DNA of 10,009 bases from JAAYCB01 sp012744395 (lineage in GTDB: Bacteria; Planctomycetota; Planctomycetia; Pirellulales; Thermoguttaceae): contig JAQVNJ010000174.1 in NCBI GenBank assembly GCA_028703175.1, positions 1-10,009 of the forward strand, written 5' to 3'. Positions within the stretch are counted from its first letter, which is position 1. Each line of letters begins with the position of its first letter. Made by a program: the position numbers and the translations under genes. Of this stretch, positions 1 to 6,655 are shown piece by piece. A model generated the notes under the pieces. It was not told the DNA's origin. It worked only from the letters and a program-made list of their open reading frames with translations, and ran no database searches.

Positions 1-163
1 CATCCGTCTTGACGAACTGTTCCCGCTGCTCACGGGTAGGGTATGCCTTTGCCACCAGCCCTTCTTCGGGATCGAAGAGGGCATTCGACAAATCAGCCCA
101 GGTTTCGGTGGACAGTGCGATGTCCTTCGCCGACTCCAGGATTTGCTTTTCTTGTGTTGCCAT
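1..163 (-). CDS. Small hypothetical protein, 3' end beyond the window
   Basis: This is the N-terminal 54 codons of a minus-strand gene that continues off the left edge. The protein starts MATQEKQILESAKDIAL and has a later stretch DPEEGLVAKAYPTREQREQF. It is charged, looks helical, and has no signal peptide or membrane segment, so a cytoplasmic protein is likely. The start is well supported: an AAAGGG ribosome-binding site lies at a good distance from the ATG and overlaps the last codons of the upstream gene. Only 5 bases separate that gene's TGA from this ATG, so the two are almost certainly one transcript and probably translationally coupled. I do not recognise the family. The promoter at 544-571 should serve both genes. 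The frame is open to the edge of the window, so length and C-terminal features are unknown. Confidence 0.75.
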   Translation of the reverse strand, partial: MATQEKQILESAKDIALSTETWADLSNALFDPEEGLVAKAYPTREQREQFVKTD

Positions 164-168
164 ATCGT

Positions 169-504
169 TCACCCTTTCAGGACAAATGGTGGAACAAATT
201 CAACCGTGCCGCCTGTGCGTTCGAGATACATGGATTCCTGGTCGAGCTTCACCGCTATTTGCCCGACTAATTTCTTCAACTCAGGAATCTCGTCCTCGTT
301 TACGGCAATCCAGACGGCGAGCGAGCGATCCACCTGTTTCGCCCCGTTCTGCATTCGGTAGGCTCCATCGCCTTCACCAGCGATGTAGTAGCCTCCGGCC
401 AGGACAAAGAGGTCATCGAGAATTTGATCCAGCACGTCCTTGGGCACCCTGCTGCCATCGTTGAAATTCACCGGCAGCAGCAGGACGTGTTTTATTTTGG
501 CCAT
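169..504 (-). CDS. Small hypothetical protein, first gene of a two-gene unit
   Basis: This 111-residue soluble protein has no signal peptide or transmembrane segment. Features that stand out are a glycine-rich turn with GGYYIAGEGDGAYRM near residues 38-52 and a C-terminal QESMYLERTGGTVEFVPP segment near residues 89-106. Strands and helices appear to alternate, as in a small alpha/beta domain. The pattern (Gly-rich turn, central strand, then Gln-Glu followed by hydrophobics and a final strand) loosely recalls small domains such as DUF3574, but I cannot assign a family. The ATG follows a GAAGGGA ribosome-binding site, and a strong promoter sits about 40 bases upstream. It overlaps nothing and is followed after 5 bases by a second small gene. 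A compact, tightly promoted two-gene unit could be a regulatory or toxin-antitoxin-like pair. That rests on architecture only, since neither protein matches a toxin or antitoxin I know. Confidence 0.8.
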   Translation of the reverse strand: MAKIKHVLLLPVNFNDGSRVPKDVLDQILDDLFVLAGGYYIAGEGDGAYRMQNGAKQVDRSLAVWIAVNEDEIPELKKLVGQIAVKLDQESMYLERTGGTVEFVPPFVLKG

Positions 505-543
505 AGGCGGTATCCCTTCAGCATTGGGGCGTCCATGCAGAAA

Positions 544-571
544 ATGATACCACGGGTAGTACCACTGTCAA
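544..571 (-). promoter_or_regulatory. Sigma70-type promoter with operator-like spacer
   Basis: Read on the minus strand, a perfect TTGACA -35 box (566-571) is followed after 16 bases by TATCAT (544-549), five of six matches to the -10 consensus. The expected transcript start near 537 leaves a leader of about 33 bases before the ATG at 504. The spacer holds the 9-base palindrome GGTAGTACC (555-563, plus strand) and two copies of TACCAC 12 bases apart (548-553 and 560-565), one touching the -10 box. Symmetric sequence between the two boxes is a typical place for a repressor to bind. The repressor is unknown and may be a product of this unit. Confidence 0.72.
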
Positions 572-1315
572 GCCTGTTTGCTCGGAGCGTGCAGGGACAG
601 GCTGGAAGTGCTTTCTAGGAAGTGAGTTAAGGCGATGGGTTGCGGGAGGCGAGATTCCGTGGACTCTCCCGAATCGTGGCGATGCGAGCCGAATCCGTGG
701 TTGTGGGTGTTTGGTCGCCGTAATCGGCACCGGGCCAAGTCGCCGCCGCTTTCGCCCCGGCGATACATGCTGGCCAGAAGTTGCGGCAGAGATACTTTCT
801 CTGAAACTCTTCGACGTTCCCTTAGAGGCTCGGTTCCATCTGCCCCCACCCCCACGCCCTTCGCTCCCTCTTCTTTTGGAAATGGTCTGGGGACTCCGAC
901 GCCGAGGAAACGGGACTCCGGCGATCCCAAAAATCGGCCCGGCCCAAAAAATCACCAGACCGGGGCGAACAATCGGCTGTCAAGGAACCGGCCATCCTTC
1001 AAGTGATGCTGCCGCAGCAGTCCCTCGAACTCGAAACCGTTCTTCTCCAGAGGCCGCATCACGACACAGGTTGGAGGCGAAGGCCCTCCACTAAAAAGGG
1101 TGTGTGGGTGCTTCGGAAGCCGACGACTGAAGGGGCAGAAATGGTCAGCGACGGGGCGAGCATCTGTGTTCAATTTCGTGTTCAATTTCACCCAAACCGG
1201 CCCGCTTCTGAGAGGCGGAACCGTACCCCGTAAGAGTTTGCAGCACCTGGAGTTACGTCGTTATTTTCAGTGGCCTGATGTCGCATGGAAGTGATTCCCG
1301 CCGCCTCCATTTTTT
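572..1315. other. Gene-free stretch with short repeats only
   Basis: I see no supportable gene here on either strand. The open frames present are rich in Arg, Pro and Ser, lack ribosome-binding sites and show no recognisable motif. What can be seen are three imperfect copies of an AATCCGTGG-like 9-mer (654-662, 671-679, 691-700), a pyrimidine-rich tract near 838-875, and a perfect tandem duplication of a 12-mer (1166-1189). No tRNA-like T-arm was found, although a recombinase remnant lies just to the right. The stretch looks like decayed or non-coding DNA upstream of the promoter at 544-571. Confidence 0.55.
1166..1189. repeat. Perfect tandem 12-mer, two copies
   Basis: GTGTTCAATTTC occurs twice back to back with no mismatch. 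On the minus strand it reads as a GTG codon followed by codons for KLNTKLNT. The frame behind it has no recognisable protein and ends after 79 codons, so it is annotated as a repeat, not a gene. It may be slippage or part of a wider repeat family. Confidence 0.7.
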
Positions 1316-1346
1316 GGGGGGTGACAAGCATGGCTTGTCACCCCCC
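1316..1346. repeat. Perfect 14-bp inverted repeat with 3-base loop
   Basis: The arms GGGGGGTGACAAGC (1316-1329) and GCTTGTCACCCCCC (1333-1346) are exact reverse complements around ATG. The right arm contains the TGA stop of the recombinase remnant (1338-1340). On the plus strand a run of T precedes the hairpin, and no T run follows it on either strand, so it does not fit a standard intrinsic terminator. The very stable, almost loopless shape fits a REP-like palindromic element or the end of a small mobile element better. Confidence 0.75.
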
Positions 1347-1697
1347 TGCCATTTCTTGACACGTTGCGTAAGAAGCTGAAGCGGCTAAAGCACTTGCGTT
1401 AACCGGCTTCGTCTTGGTGGTGTGTCCGTTTGAGCCACCAGGCGACTCGCTTTGTCCCTCTGCGCAGCGCGAAACGCTGCGCATGCGCTGCGCCGGAGCG
1501 GCCAGTCCAGAAAGGGCTCTTGACGGGTCGATCAGATCAACGTGGGTGTAGCGCATGGTCATTCGGACATCGGAGTGGCGAGCCAGTCCGACTAGCGGAT
1601 TTGCTGCGAGGCGTTTGGTGGAGACCAGCCAGCGGGCAAAACCGTCAACGGCCTGGACGTAGTGGTTGTAGGTTCGGTTTCCGATGTCTTCTTTTTT
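1338..1697 (-). pseudogene. Tyrosine recombinase remnant with the catalytic core deleted
   Basis: The reading frame is open from a TAG at 1698-1700 to the TGA at 1338-1340. Its first part reads NRTYNHYVQAVDGFARWLV and then RLAANPLVGL, the signature of the SAM-like core-binding domain of tyrosine recombinases. It passes without a break into LARHSDVRMTMRYTHV, the C-terminal motif that carries the last active-site histidine and the nucleophilic tyrosine. About 200 residues normally in between, holding the two catalytic arginines, the lysine and the HxxR motif, are absent. Family members are about 300-400 residues long, so this is an internally deleted gene that cannot recombine DNA. No start codon or ribosome-binding site is evident, and TAA and TAG lie just upstream in frame. 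The tail after the tyrosine motif contains a perfect hairpin at 1461-1483. The gene is a trace of a lost integrative element. Confidence 0.82.
1461..1483. repeat. 9-bp inverted repeat inside the recombinase tail
   Basis: TGCGCAGCG (1461-1469) and CGCTGCGCA (1475-1483) are perfect reverse complements with the loop CGAAA. A further GCGCTGCGC follows at 1485-1493, so the pattern is a nested set of GCGC-rich arms. It lies in the poorly conserved C-terminal tail of the recombinase remnant and may be a REP-like element that was translated as part of that tail. Confidence 0.7.
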
Positions 1698-1936
1698 CTA
1701 TCTTTAGGGCATCATACCTGAAGCACACCCAAGCGGTTTGATCGCGGGCCCTTGGGCGCTCAGGTCTGACAGGCTTCCGCGTACTGCCGTGTGTCGAATC
1801 GGACTTGTGAGGTCCCCTGGACTTCATGGCGGCGCGCCGTCAAAACAACGACAAACGCGACCTGGCCTGTGCGTGAGCGACACTCCATGGTGTCTCTCCT
1901 TTGCCCGTGAATCCTCGGCTACGCGACTCCTCGTGA
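1698..1936. other. Short stretch without a supportable gene
   Basis: The frames here are short and show no motif. One minus-strand frame starts with ATG near 1888 (MECRSRTG) behind a GGAGAG-like site and runs for about 42 codons. It has no recognisable domain and overlaps nothing conserved, so it is not called. The repeated 9-mer CGTGAATCC near 1908 and 1932 is the only visible structure. The stretch separates the recombinase remnant from an orphan C-terminal fragment. Confidence 0.4.
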
Positions 1937-2095
1937 ATCCGTAGTGCCGTCATAGAAGGCCAGACGCGCGGGGAGCTCGACCTGTCCGAGATGACTTCCA
2001 TCAGCGTCGGCTGGGGCGGTTATTTGGGAACCGAAGGCGAGCAGATCACCCTCACGGTCAGGCCGTCGCAATGTTTCCTCGGCAACGCGAAATAG
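1937..2095 (+). pseudogene. Orphan C-terminal fragment of a beta-sandwich-like protein
   Basis: After a TGA at 1934-1936 the frame is open for 52 codons and ends at TAG (2093-2095). The central part reads LDLSEMTSISVGWGGYLGT, followed by EGEQITLTV. This is a clear alternation of strands and glycine turns, as in the last strands of a jelly-roll or carbohydrate-binding domain, and unlike the random-looking frames around it. There is no ribosome-binding site and the frame is far too short for a domain, so it is best read as the surviving 3' end of a gene. Its neighbour downstream is a large carbohydrate-active protein on the same strand, so the lost gene may have belonged to the same glycan-related group. 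The family is not identified. Confidence 0.45.
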
Positions 2096-2317
2096 ACACC
2101 CGGTGTGCGCCCCGTGCCCTCACAGTCGCTTTGGCGGACAGGATGCGTGGCGCGGGGATGCCCGCTCTGGACGAACCGTCTGCCACAGTCTACGTTGATG
2201 ATCTGCGCTGCGGGCTATTGCTCCTGATGAAGGAAGGAACGCCTTGATTGGTAACGGTTCTTCGAAGGTCTGGTCTCAATCTCAGCAGCCTTTCTGCTGG
2301 TGGTCCTATTTCACGCC

Positions 2318-2321
2318 GGAG
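2318..2321 (+). promoter_or_regulatory. Ribosome-binding site that decides the start of the large hydrolase
   Basis: GGAG lies 6 bases before the ATG at 2328, directly ahead of a canonical signal peptide. An alternative AAGGAAGG (about 2230-2237) precedes a TTG at 2244 in the same frame, but starting there would add 28 residues rich in Ser, Gln and Trp ahead of the signal peptide. The ATG at 2328 is preferred. Confidence 0.6.
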
Positions 2322-2327
2322 TCCGCG

Positions 2328-5300
2328 ATGAAAACCTTGTTGTCATCCTGTCTGCTGCTGGCAGTTGTTCCCGGGGCTCGTGCGGATGTCCGCCGGGAAG
2401 GCGAGGCGTGGCTTCTGGAAGATACCCAACTGAAAGTCACAGTCGGGGCCGAGAACGCGCATCTGACCGTCCTGGACAAGACCTCCGGCATGCTGTGGAG
2501 GCAGGAGGATCCTGCCAGACATGCCGCGAACCAGGATGACGTGCGTGTCCGCTGCACCGCGAAGCCGATCGTCGTGGATGGCAATCCCGAGGAGTGGTCG
2601 CAAATCCCTCATGGCGATTACATCTGGCTTCCCTGGATGGGCGACAACGGCGAGGCCAACTGCTCGGGCGGGGCGAAGATCATGTGGGATGACAAGATGC
2701 TCTACCTCTATGTCCGCATCCGTGACGACAACGTGGCGTTCGGAGGCGAGGCGACTGAACTGTGGTGGGAGTCTGATTCCGTTGAGTTCTGGGTCGATTC
2801 GGTGCAGGTAGGGCTGCATCTCGCGCCGACCGGCAAGGAAGCGGCGGTGGACTCCCGCGGGAAAGTATTCGCGGCAAGTAAGGTAGCCCTGCAATTGGTC
2901 ACAACGGACCACCTGCCCGGGTACGAGTTGGAGATGGCTATACCGCTGGAGCATTTTCCGGTGCTGAAGGATGCCAAGGCGGGGATCCGGTTCAGCTTTG
3001 CTCTGGGCCTGAACGACGCCGACCCTCGGCCTGGCGCAGCCGTGAGACGGGATCGGCAGAGCTACTCTCCGCGTGGCTGGGTTCATTCGGCTCCGATGAC
3101 ATTCTCCGTGGCCGTGCTGACCGACGAGCAAGGCCAGACCCCGGCTCGGTCCATCGAGAACGATCGAAGCGCTCAGGCCGCGGGCCGCCGCATCTCGGAG
3201 ATGAAGCCGGGTGCGAGACCGAACAGCTTGACGTACAAGTACATTCTCCAAGAGGGACAGACCGCGGAGATTCCTTTCCAAGTGACGATGGAACTGGTAG
3301 ACGGAAAGGCAGCGCTCGACGTGGAACTGGAGTGCCGATCGGGGCCCGAGACACCCATCAAGCCTTTCAGCTACCCCTTCGCACTGTACCCCTCAAAGCC
3401 CGAGACGTACTTCGTCGCTGTGGCGGATTACACCAATGGGCGATACCTCCCGGTGGGTGATCCGTTTTGTCGCAGCAAGGAATTCTGCCTGGCGGGCGGC
3501 GATCTGCCGTTCCTGTTGGTGACGGATGGGCAACAGGGACTATCGGCCACGTTGCTGACGCCCTGGGACGCAAGCGTGCAAATGCAAACTCGCAGCGACG
3601 AGCCGGACAACTTTGGCTTTCCCGGTTTCCGCTGGTATCCCACCAAGGGCGTGTGGGCTCGCGCACGCAAGGGGCGTTTGAGCTTCTTTGCCAACGGCGG
3701 ATACGTGACGGCCTGCAAGATCTATCGTGAAATGGCACAAGAGCAAGGTTTGGTTCGCACGTTTACCGAAAAGGCCAAGCAGAAGCCGAACGTGCGGAAA
3801 CTGTTCGGGGCGGTCAACTGGTGGGGCGGCAGCCCGGATTTTGCGTTGGAGGCGAAAGCGGCCGGGATGACGCACGGCCTGCTGAACGGGCGCCCCAGCC
3901 CGGAAAGCATGGCCGAGGTTGTCGCGCAGGGCTGGCTGATGAGCGAGTACGACAACTACGAGGACATCAACGACTCCGAGGTCATCGATCGCGCCAAGGC
4001 GCCGGTGAAGACGCACTCCGTCGTAAAGGCCGATGGTGAATTCATGACGGCGTGGGTGACCCGAGACAAGGATATGAATCCCGTCCACACCTACATGAAA
4101 CAGTGTACGGGCGTCATGACCAAGTGCGCCCGGATCGTCATTCCCAAGGTCTTGGCGACCTATCCCTACAACACCCGCTTTCTCGACGTCACCACGGCCA
4201 CCGGTCTCAAGGAGTGCTACTCGCCGCTGCACCCCTGCGACCGCAAGCAGGACCAGGCGAATCGCGAATCGCTGTGTGCCTACGTGGGAGACGAACTTGG
4301 CTTGGTGGCCGGCGGCGAACACGGCAAGTACTATGATGTCCGCTTCTTGGACTACCACGAGGGCATGATGGGCGGCGGCTGCTACAGTTGGCCCGCCGGT
4401 TATCTCCGCGACATCAAGAGCCGGGAAGAGATCGACGAGCGGTACCTGAAGTACGGAATCGACCCGACCTATCGGGTGCCGATGTTCGAACTGGTCTTCC
4501 ACGACTGTGTGGTTGACTATTGGTACTGGGGAGCCACCAACGATTACCTGCACAAGTTCGCGCCCGAAATCACCGACCGCAAGACCGCCATGAACGTGCT
4601 CTACGGCACGCCTCCGATGATGTGGGTCAACAGCCACGGCCTGCGGTGGAGCGAGCCTGAAGAACGGCAGTTGATGATTCAGATCTACCAGCAGACCTGC
4701 AAGTTGCACGAGGTGATCGCCGATCAGGAAATGGTGTCTCACGAGTTCCTCACGCCCGACCGCAAGGTGCAGCGCAGCACGTTCAGCGACGGCACGGTCT
4801 GTACGGTCAACTTCGGCGATCCCGCGTACAAAGTAGCGGCGGGCGAGCGCGAGTTCTGCCTCGGCGCGAATGATTTCTATGTGAAGGGGCCGAAAGTCGA
4901 GCAGTGGCGTCGGCGCACGGGCGGCGCCGACGACGAGCGGGATGTTTACATCCGCACGGAACAATGCCTGCTTGTGCAGAAGCCGGCTGGCACGGTCCGG
5001 CAGCCAGGCCTCGTCGCCTCCGGCAACGTCTCTTTGCAGCGGGACGAGGCCGGCGCGCGGATTTCCCTTGGCAACGGTGCGATCCTCGATCTGGATCTCG
5101 CCGCCTACTGCAGCGATTGGCGAGGGAAAGCGGCCGCTCTTCTCGCACTCGATGAGCGAGGCAACGTTCGATGCCGGGGACCGGTCGTGCGGGACGGCAA
5201 GCTGTCGCTGAAGGCCGGCGACCAGGACGCTCGCTACGCGCTGCTCGTCGGTGACGCCGCCAATGCGCCGGATCTGGTCGTGAGCCGTCTCGACGTGAAG

Positions 5301-6563
5301 CTCGACCGGAGACCGGATGGTGGCGACCGGGCGTCTCCGGTCGCTATCCTGATTGATGCGGAGGTGAAGAACCTTGGATTGGCAACGGCACAGGAGGCCG
5401 TGTTCACAATCCAGCTTGACGGCAGGAGCGGAACGGTGCTTCTGGAGAAACGCATCCCGGCGCTTGCTGCAGGGGGCGAACTCTCGTTCCACACCTCCTT
5501 GCCCGGTGATCGGGCCGATGGCCAACGGCGGATCATCAGTTCGATTTCCGGCACGGAACTGACTCAGACCGGTCCGGCCCGGAAAACCGTGCCGTTCCGC
5601 ACCCCGACGGTTGCTTCGGCGTTTCCCATCCGACAGGTGCTTGGTTTCCATGTGCCCGGTGGCGATGCGGAGGGTCTGGCCATCGAGATGCCGTACCAGT
5701 TGCCGGCCGAGGCCGATCCGGCCAACCTGCGCGTTCTGTTTGCAAGCGGCATTTCCACTCCCGCCCAGTTCGAGAGTGGGAAAGAAGCGCCGGGCAATTT
5801 GGTCTTCGTGCTTCCTGCCGGGGTGCCGGCCGGACACGCGCAGGCCGAGTTGCTGGCAGTGCCGGAGGGGGCAGAGGGCGGTGTCTACCCACCCGCCTCT
5901 CCGTTCATTGCACCCGAGGACGGCTCTCGAATGGTATTCGGCGCGTACTCCCTCACGTTGCACCAGGGAACGCTGACCGACATTGCGGTTCATCAGCCCG
6001 ATGGCAGCGAACTGACGGTCGTGTCGTCCATCATCGAGTCTTCGCAGGAGACGGGCTGGTCCTCCGAACCAGGCGAACTCACCGACTTTGCCTTGGAGGA
6101 AATCGGCCCGGTGCGGGCGGTGTTCCGCATCTCGAAGACACTGGAAGGGGGATACAAGCTTACGCGTCGCTTCCGCTTCTACGAGGATCGGTTCGAGGTG
6201 ATCTCTGCCTGCCAACCGCACCGGTCACTCCTGACGCGCACGATGTACGCCGTAGACGGCATTGTCGTGAAGGGAAGCGGCGGGCAGGCTGTCATGGACG
6301 GTGTGGGCGAGAATGAGGACTTCGGCTTCAAGGGCCAACCGCAGTGGTTTGCCGCGTTCGGGCCCAAGTACCGCAGCGCCTGCTTTGCACTCACGCAGGC
6401 TGAAGGATTCACCTATTGGGACAGCGGCACCCACCGCGGACAGATTGGCCTCGGGTGTCCTGGCACAACCGAGCGGCGCGTGTTCCTTTGGGGGCCAGGC
6501 ACGGATAACGCCGACTTCGCCAAGGAAGCCTGGAAGGCCTATGCTGAGACTCTCAAGAAGTAG
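2328..6563 (+). CDS. Exported multidomain glycoside hydrolase-like protein (CBM9 plus GH101/GH129-like)
   Basis: This 1411-residue protein starts with the signal peptide MKTLLSSCLLLAVVPGARA (cleavage after residue 19). Residues 20-65 form a strand-rich segment (LKVTV, LTVLDKTSGMLW) typical of the first sandwich of GH97/GH101-type hydrolases. Residues about 79-262 resemble a family 9 carbohydrate-binding module (PIVVDGNPEEW, a WWESDSVEFWVDS strand, GYELEMAIPL). The sandwich seems to resume at about 290-480. A barrel-like region starts at KLFGAVNWWGG (about 491) and extends to about 850. It holds RFLDVTTA with Asp620 and GLVAGGEHG with Glu664, the likely nucleophile and acid/base by analogy with GH101/GH129. 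A CARDB/Ig-like domain follows (about 981-1074), then a mutarotase-like C-terminal domain (about 1200-1411, GPVRAVFRI, RRFRFYEDRF). It should hydrolyse or bind glycans outside the cytoplasm; the substrate is unknown. It converges on the operon to its right. Confidence 0.88.
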   Translation: MKTLLSSCLLLAVVPGARADVRREGEAWLLEDTQLKVTVGAENAHLTVLDKTSGMLWRQEDPARHAANQDDVRVRCTAKPIVVDGNPEEWSQIPHGDYIWLPWMGDNGEANCSGGAKIMWDDKMLYLYVRIRDDNVAFGGEATELWWESDSVEFWVDSVQVGLHLAPTGKEAAVDSRGKVFAASKVALQLVTTDHLPGYELEMAIPLEHFPVLKDAKAGIRFSFALGLNDADPRPGAAVRRDRQSYSPRGWVHSAPMTFSVAVLTDEQGQTPARSIENDRSAQAAGRRISEMKPGARPNSLTYKYILQEGQTAEIPFQVTMELVDGKAALDVELECRSGPETPIKPFSYPFALYPSKPETYFVAVADYTNGRYLPVGDPFCRSKEFCLAGGDLPFLLVTDGQQGLSATLLTPWDASVQMQTRSDEPDNFGFPGFRWYPTKGVWARARKGRLSFFANGGYVTACKIYREMAQEQGLVRTFTEKAKQKPNVRKLFGAVNWWGGSPDFALEAKAAGMTHGLLNGRPSPESMAEVVAQGWLMSEYDNYEDINDSEVIDRAKAPVKTHSVVKADGEFMTAWVTRDKDMNPVHTYMKQCTGVMTKCARIVIPKVLATYPYNTRFLDVTTATGLKECYSPLHPCDRKQDQANRESLCAYVGDELGLVAGGEHGKYYDVRFLDYHEGMMGGGCYSWPAGYLRDIKSREEIDERYLKYGIDPTYRVPMFELVFHDCVVDYWYWGATNDYLHKFAPEITDRKTAMNVLYGTPPMMWVNSHGLRWSEPEERQLMIQIYQQTCKLHEVIADQEMVSHEFLTPDRKVQRSTFSDGTVCTVNFGDPAYKVAAGEREFCLGANDFYVKGPKVEQWRRRTGGADDERDVYIRTEQCLLVQKPAGTVRQPGLVASGNVSLQRDEAGARISLGNGAILDLDLAAYCSDWRGKAAALLALDERGNVRCRGPVVRDGKLSLKAGDQDARYALLVGDAANAPDLVVSRLDVKLDRRPDGGDRASPVAILIDAEVKNLGLATAQEAVFTIQLDGRSGTVLLEKRIPALAAGGELSFHTSLPGDRADGQRRIISSISGTELTQTGPARKTVPFRTPTVASAFPIRQVLGFHVPGGDAEGLAIEMPYQLPAEADPANLRVLFASGISTPAQFESGKEAPGNLVFVLPAGVPAGHAQAELLAVPEGAEGGVYPPASPFIAPEDGSRMVFGAYSLTLHQGTLTDIAVHQPDGSELTVVSSIIESSQETGWSSEPGELTDFALEEIGPVRAVFRISKTLEGGYKLTRRFRFYEDRFEVISACQPHRSLLTRTMYAVDGIVVKGSGGQAVMDGVGENEDFGFKGQPQWFAAFGPKYRSACFALTQAEGFTYWDSGTHRGQIGLGCPGTTERRVFLWGPGTDNADFAKEAWKAYAETLKK

Positions 6564-6629
6564 GCCATGGCAAGCCCTCGGCGAAACGTTGGTTGACCTC
6601 GTTCCAGTTCACCATGTTCCACCAATTGC

Positions 6630-6645
6630 CGGCGGGTGCCGCCCT
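6630..6645. repeat. 16-bp direct repeat, left copy
   Basis: CGGCGGGTGCCGCCCT is repeated exactly at 9300-9315 in the same orientation. It contains short GC-rich inverted arms (GGCGG and CCGCC around GTG). It lies in the 92-base gap between the two convergent genes. The two copies flank the last three genes of the minus-strand operon. Confidence 0.6.
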
Positions 6646-6655
6646 GGGCCCCCGG

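Noticed and set aside
518..955. A 145-codon minus-strand open frame
   Set aside because: It is Arg/Pro/Ser-rich with no motif or ribosome-binding site, and it overlaps the promoter at 544-571.
2195..2221. A possible promoter (TTGATG, 15 bases, TATTGC) for the large hydrolase
   Set aside because: Both boxes are weak and the spacing is short, so it is not better than chance.
2343..3281. A 312-codon minus-strand open frame
   Set aside because: It lies entirely antisense to the signal peptide and CBM9 region of the large hydrolase and shows no motif.
3540..6221. An 893-codon minus-strand open frame inside the large hydrolase
   Set aside because: It is antisense to a clearly coding gene, rich in Arg, His and Val, with no domain or ribosome-binding site. 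It is explained by the GC-rich codon bias of the plus-strand gene.
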